64,000 bases of DNA from Apostichopus japonicus. Lineage: Eukaryota > Echinodermata > Holothuroidea > Aspidochirotida > Stichopodidae. Positions 1 through 11,612 of the stretch are shown here, piece after piece. The notes under the pieces were generated by a model that ran no database searches, had not been told where the DNA came from, and saw only the letters and a list, made by a program, of their open reading frames with translations. Both the position numbers and the translations under genes were made by a program. Location of the stretch: positions 503,001 to 567,000 of the forward strand of contig NC_092579.1 in NCBI RefSeq assembly GCF_037975245.1, given 5' to 3'. Positions within the stretch are counted from its first letter, which is position 1. Each line of letters opens with the position of its first letter.

Positions 1-75
1 CAGGATCTTTTTAAACAGAGATTGTCAACCTTCTATGGCCCTGATGAAACGGATGGGGTTCTGAAAAGCAAATGA
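1..75 (+). CDS. possible C-terminal coding end cut by window edge
   Basis: Frame 1 is open from the first base to a TGA at 73-75 and gives 24 residues, beginning QDLFKQRLSTFYGP and ending VLKSK. The composition looks protein-like and the first three bases (CAG) could follow a splice acceptor outside the window. The stretch is too short to assign to a family, so it may equally be chance or a decayed transposon frame. No function is proposed. Confidence 0.2.
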   Translation, partial: QDLFKQRLSTFYGPDETDGVLKSK

Positions 76-1788
76 ATTGACGTAAAGAGCTCTTGAACTT
101 CAGGTGTAGCTACAATCTTGACGTTTGAGAACACTTCTATAAAATTGTTGAAATCGAGGAAGATTTATGCAAAGTCATGAAGGTAAAACAGTAAAGTCGA
201 GGCCAACTGGGAGGTATCAACATGGCTGAAAAATTTCAACCAATACAGATTGAGACTAGGATGTTAAATTAAATCCTCTTTGGTGAGGATATTATCAGTC
301 AAATCTCAAAAAGGTCTGTCATGTGAGCAGAATGGCTATTGTAGTGTATAAGTATAACCAATGATGAATAATGGGTCTGCTAAGACCATGGCCCAGTATC
401 AGGTCACAGTCTGATACCTCATCAACATCATAAGCAGAATGGCTATACAAACATCAATTATGGCTATTGCAAACAATTTCTGAGATGTTGCATCCTGGGA
501 CGCAAGTTTAAAATCCTATTCAAAATTAGGAAACACTGGTATGATATTACTACTGCTATAGCTTGCACTACAAAGTAACAAAACAGAAAACCAGAAGGCT
601 TTGTGATTCCTTGCCACAACATTTCTTCTCAATTTCTTGACTGATTCAGAACAAGTTGGTGTTAACAAGTATAAAAGAATTTAGACTTTGACATCTGTTG
701 ATCTCAAATAACATTTGATCTTCCCCAGTAACGAAATAAGCTGAGAGATAACCAAGGGGCACCTACTGTACACACTAAGTGTGAGATTCATCAAAGCTGG
801 AATTATTGAGTTCTAGCTTGCTTACAATGTTTTCAATCTTGCTTCTCATTGACGTCAAATGACCTATAATAAAACAGCATAGTGCTCATTGAGGGGTACA
901 TACCTACCCACTTTCACATTCACAAACACTACAGAAGTTCAATAAGATTCTTTACAAAGTTTTCATATTTTGACCAAGTGCTATTGACTGCAAATCACAT
1001 TTAACCTCTGGCGATAACAAAGCAGCCATGCATTTACTTAATTGGGTGAGTTATCATGCTTAGGAGCTAGGGCACATATGCACGCACATATACAAATTCT
1101 TCCTTTTATTCATCATTCTCATTTTGGGTACTTTTCCATAAATGTTGCTTTTAAAGTTGACATTTGGCATAAGAGACTGTACCCCTGTGAACGTCCTTGA
1201 CTGACATTGGTGCGGACTTTACCATATCCTATATCTACCAACAGATGTAGGCAATCAAAACACTATATGGGGTATCAGGTAAAATGTAGCCCTGAACAGC
1301 TGATACCTTGTCATATATATGATAAACAAATTCAACAACTTAGGACAGAAAAGCAAGACGGTATAATTCTTGGAAATGCTTGGCTATGAGCGATATGGAA
1401 TGAGAATGCTATATTGAAATCTAAATACTAATTCTTCATTACAACTAAATACCACCAAAAAGCTTATCTGGATTGGGTTTTGAAGGAGCCTTAGAAGGGA
1501 AAGCAACAAGCCCTATGTTTACCAACATAGACCTGTCAATGCAGTCCACAGTGAGATATCATAGAGCTTTACATGTAAATTTAGCAAGGATCAATTTCAC
1601 TTGATGCAGTCCAATAAGCAGCAAGGAAGGGACATTTTCAAGAGAAAAAAACAATAAAGATCAGGCAGTATCTACTCCCACACAAGTAACTGTTTGTGGG
1701 TTAGTATACTGCCAGCAACCTGCAGTGTTTGGCTACTAACATGATCATTATTTCAACGGTGAAGATAATTATAACGTTCCTTTGTTGA
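76..1788. other. no gene seen; one diverged TGACCT-type repeat
   Basis: No frame with splice signals or recognisable protein sequence was found. About 640-930 contains a diverged copy of the dispersed repeat described at 2,150-2,530 (motifs such as TTTGACATCTGTTGATC). The 60-codon plus-strand open frame at 1,207-1,389 has no supporting signal. Confidence 0.5.
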
Positions 1789-1981
1789 TCATGAATACTT
1801 GGCATACACAGCTCCATGTTGCCTGTGTGGCCACTTGGGACCTTCAGGCATGTAATAACACCTCCAAAACCTTCCAAACTTGAAAGTAAGATCTGCTACT
1901 CGCAAAGTCTCTGTTTTTCGTTGCATTTCCCGTAATATTGCTTTAGACTGGTAGACTGTTGTATTATCCTGACGACCAGAC
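1789..1981 (-). CDS. orphan candidate terminal exon, unknown protein
   Basis: Read on the minus strand, a long pyrimidine tract ends in CTGTAG. It is followed by an open frame of 63 residues to a TGA at 1,789-1,791. The frame starts one base into the exon, so the upstream exon must supply two bases. The peptide is rich in R, K and aromatic residues: it begins SGRQDNTTVYQSKAILREMQ and later has RFWRCYYMPEGPKWPHRQHG. That looks coding, but I do not recognise the family. The partner exons were not found; they may lie in the 2-24 kb stretch, which also carries minus-strand signals, or the exon may be a relic. No polyadenylation signal was checked. Confidence 0.35.
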
Positions 1982-2149
1982 CTACAGATAAAAGAAAGAC
2001 AAAAAACATAAAATAAGGGCAAAAAACAAATCCAGGAGTAAACCAGAATGCCAACAGTCTTTAGTGATTTTTTGGCACATTTAATACAAGCAGAGTTTTT
2101 AGGTTTTGAATTTTGGCCATTGTTCTTGCACAAAGTTCAGTATGAGTTC

Positions 2150-2530
2150 ATCCAAACTTTGCTTTTGAAGTTATCATGCTTACAAGGCTTTCAGCCTTTG
2201 ACCTCTGCTGACCTAGAATGACCATTCACACCCACAACAATAGGGTTGTTGTATTCACTAACAGTTAATTTAAAATGTTCATCCAAGCTTTTAGAATTAT
2301 CATATTTACAAGTTACTCAGATTTTGACTGAGAAAGTGACTTCAACTGATCTTTGACCTTGACCAAAAACACTTTAAGGTTTGTGTTTCTCCTGAAAATT
2401 CTCCCTAAGTTGGATCTGCATACCAAGTATGAAGTTTAACCACAATGTCCTTTAACATGTCTACAAGTCAAGGGTCATATACACTCACACACACATAGCC
2501 ATCACCTTTGGTGAAGGATTAAAAAACTCG
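2150..2530. repeat. dispersed TGACCT-rich repeat, copy 1
   Basis: Repeated phrases such as GTTATCATG, TTTCAGCCTTTGACCTCTG and TGACCTAGAATGACC recur, diverged, at about 640-930, 4,780-5,160, 10,000-10,130, 22,140-22,280 and 39,290-40,140. The copy ends in a CACACACA stretch and a phrase reading CATCACCTTTGGTGAAGGA. No coding frame, terminal inverted repeat or tRNA box was seen, so the element class is unknown. Confidence 0.6.
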
Positions 2531-4779
2531 AAATTAGGAGAAATAAACCCGAGCCTTTTCTGCTTAGAGATACCTGTTTTGCAGTACGCTCTTTTCGACA
2601 AAAGCAACAGATATGCTGGAAACATTTCTTTCAAACTTAAAATTTGATTCAATTGTCACCAATTGCATTGACCGTTTTGTTTGAATTCAGAGAGTTCCTG
2701 CTTGTTTTGTGACGTAAGCGAGCCACATATTGCATTTTAACATATTGAACTAACATTTCCTATGCGCTGTTCACGATAACTAAGGCAATATCTAGTCAAA
2801 TGTTTCTTCTGAAACACCTTTCCGGGCTCGGAAATTTTTGAAAAAAAGAGAACTTGGATGCATTTGGACTTGACTGGCACTATCAAATCGAGCCTGAATA
2901 CACCGTGGAGCAACTGAGACAATGAGACCCTGATCTTGCCAAACAGATCACATCTGTGGCCGACACTGGCAGTTACTATGATGATAATAGTACTCATGCC
3001 AACACTAGTAACAGTCCTGGAAGGAGGGGCAAGCCTGCTGCTATAGTGCTATGTTGGTAAACAATCGGATTGGAAATGTGTCATGCGCAGCCGCGGATCG
3101 TATGTATACTCGAAAACATTCGTTGTCATGTTGTATAGACTTAGGGTGGCAAAACTACGCTATGCACGGCCTACACGCACTCAATCTACATATGAATAAG
3201 CACATGCATGATACAGGACTGGAAGTTCATGAGAGATTGCATGTGACGTAATGAGGTCACCAGATATCTCGGGTCATTGTTGATGCGGGAATGTTTACAT
3301 TGCAAAATTGATCTTGTTGTCCGGATCAGATCCTTGTCTCTGCCAGCATTAAATAGGAGGATCAGATCCAGATCTGAACTGCATTTACACTACAGCCATG
3401 ATCTTGACATTAGGATCAGATCCTGACATAGCGATCTGTTCTGGATCTAGTTTACAAGCACCCTAAGAAACAAGTTCTGAGGTATAATCAGGAGGTAAAA
3501 CTTAAGCCCAAGTGATAACATATAAGATAGCAATTGGAATTCCTTACATTTTTGAGAACTAACTGTACTAGGCTATACATACACTCTACAAGTTCTGAAC
3601 TGTAGGAAGGGTAAGGCAAACAAACGCCTACAAAGGATCACCTAGCTACCAAGTCAGTGATAACATCCTGCAGCATGCAAACATCACCAAGGAGCTTAAC
3701 ATCAGAACTCAAACAGATTCTGCAATTAATAACATTTCTTATTCCTGTATAAGGATTATAAATGACTTGTAAGATCATGGAAACTATGTTTACGATTAAC
3801 ATGTATCTACTCTATGTGATCTTCCAGAAAACCAATCCAATTGAAGACAATTTAGGCAGATTTCTTCTTTTATTAGTACACTGTTTGTGATAATCTGGCT
3901 GATTACAGAAACTAATCTTATCTCCATATTCAACAACTTAAGACTTCCTGCGTCATTGATTCCCTGTGATTGGAAGAAAGACCAAAATACCTTGACTGTG
4001 CGTCAGCGTGAAGGTTTTTCAAATAACACACATATTAGCTGGCCATTATTTGCTACTTGATTAGATTAGAGGTGTATACTAGAGTACATTACTCTCCAAC
4101 TTATAGCAACTGGTTGAAACAAAATATCTGTCTTAGTGGACAAATTTATTAAATAGAAAGCCAGTTGGCCAATTTGCTCAAAATTCAAAATAAATATCTG
4201 ACTAATGTAGAGCAAGTGAGTTAAATTTGTCCAAGAGTTAAATGTGAACCAGAAAAGGTTTGTTGAAATCCCTTATGGGCATCAACTGTGTTATTCACTT
4301 ATAAGGATTTTACAGTACAGAATTGTAAACTAAAATGTTTCAATATCCAGAAAGAAAAGTCTTCTATGTAAAATATATTTCCCAAATTTGAACTAGCAAT
4401 CTCTTTAATAATTGTTGAAAGTTACATGACAATGTAAACTGTGAAATATTATTGAGAAATTGGCCAAATTTTCCATTATTTGAGATAACCTTTTGACACC
4501 TTCAGCCAGTTTGTGCCCATTTGAGATAACCTGTTGACCCCTTGAGGCTCAGAGGAAAAACTGATAGGAGATTTAAGTGCATGTTTAAAGCAAAAGTATG
4601 AACTCTAAAGCAAATTTCTTTACCTGGATGCCTGATAAGTTTTGTTGAAGACCTATAGAGCCCCTTCACAGAACTAAACTGAACTGAATTTGACTGAACT
4701 ATGTTCACCAAAGGAAAACCATAGCATTAAAGAATTCACAGATTAGTTGTAGCTTTTTGGATTTATCCTGTTTAAAAAT
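2531..4779. other. no supported gene; GATCAGATCC cluster
   Basis: The only features noticed are an 86-codon minus-strand open frame (2,737-2,997) without convincing splice sites, and a cluster of GATCAGATCC-type words at 3,320-3,450 that may be the remains of a small repeat. Nothing else is supported. Confidence 0.45.
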
Positions 4780-5160
4780 GATTTATCATGTTTAAAAAGT
4801 TTTCAGACTTTGATGCCTGTTGACCCTATGTGACCTTTTAACTCTACCAATATCAATAGCATTCTTGCACTTACCAAGCTGGATCTGCATACCTGTATCA
4901 TGTATGAAGTTCAACAATGATGTACTCTTTGAGTTATCATGTTCACAAAGTTTTCAGACTATGACCTCTGTTGACCCCATGTGACCATTGAACTTCACAG
5001 AAAAATTCCAAAACTTTCTGGTTTGGATATAAGCTTACCTGTCACACCACAACCTTAGCACTTGTTCTACCCTTCCTTCTCATTCTACCATCCAAAGTGC
5101 AAGCATCTTGCCTGTTGACCCCAAATGACCATTGAACTTCACTGAAAACAATAGGCTTCT
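4780..5160. repeat. dispersed TGACCT-rich repeat, copy 2
   Basis: This contains GTTATCATGTTCACAAAG, TTTTCAGACT and TGACCTCTGTTGACCCCA, matching copy 1 (2,150-2,530) with substitutions. A short further piece (GTTGACCCCAAATGACCATT) lies at about 5,115-5,135, just before the G-rich tract. Confidence 0.55.
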
Positions 5161-5251
5161 TGTACTCAATGTTAGAATATGGTACTGACAAACTTCTCAG
5201 TTTCAAAAACTCTGTTGTCATATTATTTGTTTGGGAAGGGTAATGTCCTGC

Positions 5252-5335
5252 GGGGGGGGGGGGGGGGGGGGGAGGGGACGTCAATGTCCTGCGGGGGGAG
5301 GGGACGTCAATGTCCTGCGGGGGGGACGACAATAT
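5252..5335. repeat. long G run and G-rich direct repeats
   Basis: An uninterrupted run of about 22 G is followed by two more blocks in which AATGTCCTGCGGGGG and GGGGACGTC recur. This is a strong candidate for slippage and G-quadruplex formation. It sits directly upstream of the 36-bp minisatellite. Confidence 0.8.
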
Positions 5336-5387
5336 ATCAGTCAATGCTAGAAATCTCTTCAATCCATACTTCATAATTGTATTCAAC

Positions 5388-5985
5388 CTTAACTGCCCAC
5401 ATAGTGTTCACATATTGTTTAACCCTCACTGCCAACATAGTATTCACATATTGTTTAACCCTAACTGCCTACGTAGTGTTCACATAGTGTTTAACCCTAA
5501 CTGCCTACATAGTGTTCACATAGTGTTTAACCCTCACTGCCTACATAGTGTTCACATAGTGTTCAACCCTCACTGCCTACATAGTATTCACATAGTGTTC
5601 AACCCTCACTGCCTACGTAGTGTTCACATAGTGTTCGACCCTCACTGCCTACATAGTGTTCACATAGTGTTTAACCCTAACTGCCTACATAGTGTTCACA
5701 TAGTGTTCAACCCTCACTGCCTAGTGTTCACATAGTGTTCAACCCTCACTGCCTACATAGTGTTCACAGAGTGTTCAACCCTCACTGCCTACATAGTGTT
5801 CACATAGTGTTGAACCCTCACTGCCTACATAGTGTCCACATAGTGTTCACAACCCTCACTGCCTACATAGTGTCCACATAGTATTCAACCCTCACTGCCT
5901 ACATAGTGTTCACATAGTGTTTAACCCTCACTGCCTCCACAGTGTTCACATAGTGTTCAACCCTCACTGCCTACATAGTGTTCAT
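5388..5985. repeat. 36-bp minisatellite
   Basis: About 16 head-to-tail units of 36 bp. Each carries two copies of ACATAGTGTTC joined to AACCCTCACTGCCT. Units differ by point changes (tat/tag, Taa/Cct) and a few indels. Because 36 is a multiple of three, a long open frame (5,310-5,735) appears; I consider it an artefact of the repeat. Confidence 0.9.
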
Positions 5986-6234
5986 ATCCATCCTGCATGT
6001 GCATGTGATATCAGTACTGCATGAGAGGAGAGGTGTAACTGGACCAGTAATGATAGCTGAATTAGTTAGCTAGGAATGTGTTTAATCCATACTCATATCC
6101 ATGCACACTGCATTATTGCCAAACCTACCTCAAGATGAGATTGTAAAATGTCTAACAATCAGTATCGGTGCTTTGTCATCTTCATAAAAGTCTGAGGAAA
6201 GACAAAGACAAAAGCAATAATCTGAGAGAATTAT

Positions 6235-7360
6235 GAAGATAAAAGAATAACAAGGTAGCTGAAATAACCATTCAATAAAGATATGGGGTAAGTTTGAGGA
6301 AAGAATGCAAACAGCAATGAAGCTGAAATTACCATTCAATATTTATAACATTGGGGTAAGTTAGGGGAGAGAATGCAAACAGCAGGGTAGCTGAAATAAC
6401 CATTCAATATTTATAACATTGGCTAAGTTAGGGGAGAGAATGCAAACAGCAGGGTAGCTGAAATAACCATTCAATATTTATAACATGGGGTACGTTAGGG
6501 GAGAGAATGCAAACAGCATTTGTAGCTGAAATAACCAATCAATATTTAAAACATTGGGGTAAGTTAGAGGAAAGAATGCAAACAGCAGGGTAGCTGAAAT
6601 AACCATTCAATATTTATAACATGGGGTACGTTAGGGGAAAGAATGCAAACAGCATTTGTAGCTGAAATAACCATTCAATATTTATAACATTGGCTAAGTT
6701 AGGGGAGAGAATGCAAACAGCATTTGTAGCTGAAATAACCATTCAATATTTAAAACATGGGGTACATTAAGGGAGAGAATGCAAACAGCATTTGTAGCTG
6801 AAATAACCATTCAATATTTATAACATTGGCTAAGTTAGGGGAGAGAATGCAAACAGCATTTGTAGCTGAAATAACCATTCAATATTTAAAACATGGGGTA
6901 AGTTAGGGGAGAGAATGCAAACAGCATTTGTAGCTGAAATAACCATTCAATATTTAAAACATTGGCTAAGTTAGGGGAGAGAATGCAAACAGCATTTGTA
7001 GCTGAAATAACCATTCAATATTTAAAACATGGGGTACATTAAGGGAGAGAATGCAAACAGCATTTGTAGCTGAAATAACCATTCAATATTGATAACATTG
7101 GGGTAAGTTAGAGGAGAGATTGAAAAAGCAGGGTAGATAAAGCTGAAATAACCATTCAATATTTGTAAGTTGGGGTAAGTTAGAGGAAAGGATGCAAACA
7201 GCAGGGTAGCTGAAATAACCACTCAATATTTATAACATTGGGTAAGTTAGTGGAAAGTTAGAGGAAAATAACCAATAAGTTGGGGTAAGTTAGAGGAAAG
7301 AATTCAAACAGCAGGGTAACTGAAATAACCAATCAATATTTATAATTTGGGGTTAGTATT
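6235..7360. repeat. 67-bp minisatellite
   Basis: About 16 diverged units of roughly 67 bp share GTAGCTGAAATAACCATTCA and GAGAATGCAAACAGCA. Units carry alternative spacers (CAGGG or CATTTGT before TAGCTG; ATTGGCTAAG or ATGGGGTA after AACATT), which suggests two or three unit subtypes that have been shuffled. The edges are more diverged than the centre. Confidence 0.9.
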
Positions 7361-8310
7361 GGGCTAAATTTTATTAAATGTAGATTGAGGGATGGAAAAT
7401 GGTGCATATTTCAGCAAGAATATTTTTTATAAACTAAGCTATAGCATAAAGTCACATAGAAGTTTCACAACAGGTGCAAACACCAATGATAGCCAATCCC
7501 AGGGGTTGCCAGCTAAAAAAAACACTTCTATCCCTGGTAATGAATGGAGTTGCACTTTGAGCAACTTATGTGACCCCTCTAATAAGTGATAGGAATCTGA
7601 GTTTCTGTGAATTCATCTACAAATTAGCTGGCAAAACATTAAAATCATTAAAACCACAGATTTGTTTTCTTTTGTGCTCCATACTTACAGAGGTTGAACT
7701 GTTGTTTCCATTAAAAGTAGGTGAATAGTTTGTTTTTAAGCACATTACAGGGCAAGTCACGTTCACGGGAAGGAAATTTTGTGGCAATTGCAACTATGTG
7801 TTGCCCAAAATAGAATTAATTCATGCACCTTTTAGGTCAAACAGAGTTAATTCCAAATGTGGAATTTCACAGAAATAAAATGTTAAAAATGCAGATGAAT
7901 AAAAAAAATTGAAAAAACAAACAAAAACAGCTGTTTGCTCTCTACTCTGATATCACTTTTAACCTTTCTGTTGTAAGCCTATACCGATAAGCTGATACTA
8001 CATACAACTCTGAACAGAACAGGGAGGTGTATAGTGGTGGTGGTAGTGGGGGGGGGGGTGAAGAAGTTGTGAACAACAATCCTCACCACCTCTAAATCTA
8101 TACTGTTAATACCAAACACAATTGTATGATCTTTACAATTTACAGGTTTTGTGCTAATGACAATTACTTCTATTATAAAACTTTCTCTGTGCTACAAAAT
8201 ACCTTAGGAGAAAGTACATACATGTGATTTAAGTTATCATTATACTGAAACAGGTGGCATGAATAACATACTGTGGGTGCAGCATATAGGGATAATGCTG
8301 TAGTACAGAG
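7361..8310. other. no gene seen
   Basis: AT-rich sequence with A-rich simple tracts (about 7,890-7,930) and a GGT/G-rich patch at 8,031-8,060. No coding frame with splice support was found. Confidence 0.5.
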
Positions 8311-8497
8311 ATGGGGTTAATTTGGGGAACCGAGCATCCAGGGGAATCTATGGTCCCAGAGCCATGGGGTTAATTTGGGGACACCAAGCATCCAGGGCAA
8401 GCTACAGTCCCAGAGCCATGGGGTTAATTTGGGGACACCGAGCATCCAGGGGAATCTATGGTCCCAGAGCCATGGGGTTAATTTGGGGACACCAAGG
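8311..8497. repeat. 54-bp tandem repeat
   Basis: About three and a half units of 54 bp, each with GGGGTTAATTTGGGGA, GAGCATCCAGGG and TCCCAGAGCCAT. Units are nearly identical, so the expansion looks recent. The short open frames over it on both strands are repeat artefacts. Confidence 0.85.
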
Positions 8498-10928
8498 TTT
8501 ATTTTGGCATCCCCTGAGCTGTTCTTTATTATTTCATCTGCTTTTACGCTAGCTACTAGCAGTGACCAACTCTCCTGGAATAAATAATTGACAGATGGAA
8601 AACAACATCTCAGGATTCTGAGGGATTCAACCAGGATTACCTTAAGAATATTTACAAACATTGACCAAAATACTTGGCAGGTCAAAGTTCACATTTTTCA
8701 AATGTTGTTTTTCTTTTGAGAGTGCACACATCCTAAACTTTCAAAAGGTTGAGGCAAACCGTTACCTTGGGGAGGAAGGACTACTTGTGCTTTGAAAGTT
8801 ATGTGATAAACAGTCAGTCATCCACTCAAATTTGGGAGCATTCTTAAATAACAATAATGTTACCATGGTAACCATAAAATCAGCTGTTCTCTGTTTTACA
8901 AAGAAGTGGAAGTAATTTATTGTCAACTGGATAAAGCTAACTCAATTTCAGATGAGTTGGAAGTATATTTATGAATTTGAGCTACAAATGTCAGGATATG
9001 TGATACCTTGCAAAGGAAAATGGTTCCCACAGGGTCAGATCAATAAATATTTTGAAAATTTGAAGCCTGGGGAAGTGAGACCCTGGGTGAAAGTTTACCC
9101 CATTGGAGACCTCTTGGCCCCAGGACAAAGTTAGGAATGTTGGGCAAAACATTGAAACCAGGGACACTACATACAGGGTAGCTAAATATACAGAGCTTGT
9201 CAAAAGTTTGTCCAACTTTTAATTCCTGAGAGAAATGTAAATAAGTTGGATTAGTTGGACCAAACTCATCAGGGGAATTTATCAAATTTGAATGACAGAC
9301 TTCCTCTGACTAAATAAGTAACTGGTTGGGTTTGACTGTTTACTAGACTGTACTGTACTTCATGAATGTTCAGTATAAATAAGAGCATTTTGAACACATT
9401 ATTGATATTATTTTGATACTGTAGCAGCTAAATCTTATATTCAACCATTAAAACATGCCAAAATACATATTCCATGACACAACATGGCAGATCTTTTCAA
9501 GGTCTTTGCCTTCTTCTATCGTTAACTAAATATTCCTTGTTGGAAAGTTTTTAATACAAATTCAATGTTTCTGAATTGCATTCCCTTTAATAACAAGAAT
9601 TAATTGATCTCACAGATCAGAAACATTGATACTAAAATTAGAAAATACTTTCTCAGGGCCAATGGTAGCATCTCCCATACTCAAAAGTGGTTCAGAAGGG
9701 GTGCAGTGCTAACATATCGCCAAGGTTTTGAACAAGAACACAAAAATATGCAATGGTAGATTGGAGACAAGTAAGAGAATAGGGCAGTTAATTTAAAAGT
9801 ATACAGCATATATTTTAACCACATGGACGACAGAACCGTAACTAGGAGTAAAGTTCTAAGCTGTAGAACCTTAGCACTCATGGTTTACCTCAAATGTGGG
9901 TATTTCACATGTCCACCAAAGTAATGAGATAGATATTTAAATTTCCCATTTACAAATTTTTATATCAAAATCATGTCTACAATAAATAAAATTTTCACAT
10001 TTTAACTTTGAGCTGCTGATTTGCAATGACCTTTAACATCTATCAAAAACAATGAGTTAGAGTACATCTATCTACTGTATGTTAGGTATCAACATGCCAA
10101 GTATGAACTCAGTCAGTATGCAAGCTTCCTGAGTTCACACAGTATAATGGCTTTACCAAAGTTTGAATTTCATCAAACAACAGAATGGAGCAATCCTACT
10201 TAATCCCAAATAACACAAATGGTATTTGTTCCTCTTAGCTGTTGTTCATGTAAGTTGGTGTCACATAATGTGTCAAACACAATTGCTCTATAAATGAAAT
10301 TTAAATCCGACTTGATCATTCCTTCCTGTAAACATTGCACAATTGGTAGCATGGTATTATGACCACTACCTTTAGGATCACCTTAATCAATCAAACTGCA
10401 ATCTTCAAATGCTTGAAAAAGGAACCTATTTTCATAACTTTGATTTATGAGGTTTTTTTGTCAAATGTTCTGGGATGGGTGATAAATTAACCGGGCTGTA
10501 TGACACAAGCTGATTTCTTTCAACCTCAGTAGGAGTTTGGTTATGAAACAAACTATTATTATCCAAGGGCCTCACAGTCCCCCAGAAAATGGCCACATAT
10601 TGAAGTACTCCAAATATATCCTTGTGAATTCAGTAAGTGGGAAGGGGAAGGTTGTTATGAAACAATTGCATACAAACCTGTTAAGAATTAAATTATCTAG
10701 ATTGACATGCATGCATTCACCTGAGAGCCTTTAGACTGATTTATTCTGAGCAAAGATACTAAATTTCTAACAGTTCTGACCCCAAATTCCATACCAAGAT
10801 ATAATTACCCCCTACCAGGATGTCAGTTGTGATATTGTTTCATTTACACTTGGATTTGAAATGATGACAATGGGTGATGGTTCATCAATGGTGTAAAGAG
10901 TGAATATTGTTGGCAGACTTGGGTATTA
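8498..10928. other. no gene seen; possible dispersed-repeat fragment
   Basis: Open frames at 8,952-9,134 (plus) and 8,991-9,285 (minus) overlap and lack clear splice signals. A diverged fragment of the TGACCT-type repeat lies at about 10,000-10,130. Nothing else is supported. Confidence 0.45.
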
Positions 10929-11612
10929 CTTTATGCTTTCTGGTGTTATGCTTTCAGGTATTATGCTTTCAGGTTTCATTTATACTTTCTAGTATTATGC
11001 TTTTTGGTGTTATGCTTTCAGGTTTCATTTATGCTTTCTGGTGTTATGCTTTCATTTGTGCTTTCTGGTATTATGCTTTCAGGTTTCATTTATACTTTCT
11101 GGTACTTTGCTTTCTGGTGTTATGCTTTCTGGTTTCATTTATGCTTTCTGGTATTTTGCTTTCTGGTATTATGCTTCTGGTGTTATGCTTTCCAGTGTTA
11201 TGCTTTCAGGTCTCATTTATGCTTTCTGGTATTATGCTTCTGGTGTTATGCTTTCATTTACAATTTTGGGTCTTATGCATTCTGGTATATATGCTTTCTG
11301 GTGTTATGCTTTCAGGTTTCATTTATGCTTCTGGTATTATGCTTCTGGTGTTATGCTTTCAGGTTTCATATACACTTTCTGGTATTTTGCTTTCTGGTGT
11401 TATGCTTTGATGTTTTATTTATGCTTTCTGGTATTGTTCTTTCAGGTTTCATTATGCTTTCAGCCTTTCAGGTTACATTTATAATGCTTTCTGGTATTAT
11501 GCTTTCAGGTTTCATTTATGCTTTTTGGTATTATGCTTTCAGGTTTCATTTATGCTTTTTGGTATGCTTTCAGGTTGCAGTTATGCTTTCTGGTATAATG
11601 CTTTCAGGTTCA
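10929..11612. repeat. TATGCTTTCTGG/TTATGCTTTCAGG degenerate minisatellite
   Basis: Dozens of irregular copies of TATGCTTTC followed by TGGT or AGGTTTCATT. Spacing varies (about 16-37 bp), so this is a compound repeat of short sub-units, not a fixed period. Three plus-strand frames stay open over it (up to 204 codons) and give F/Y/L/C-rich nonsense that resembles membrane protein only because of the repeat. Confidence 0.85.
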
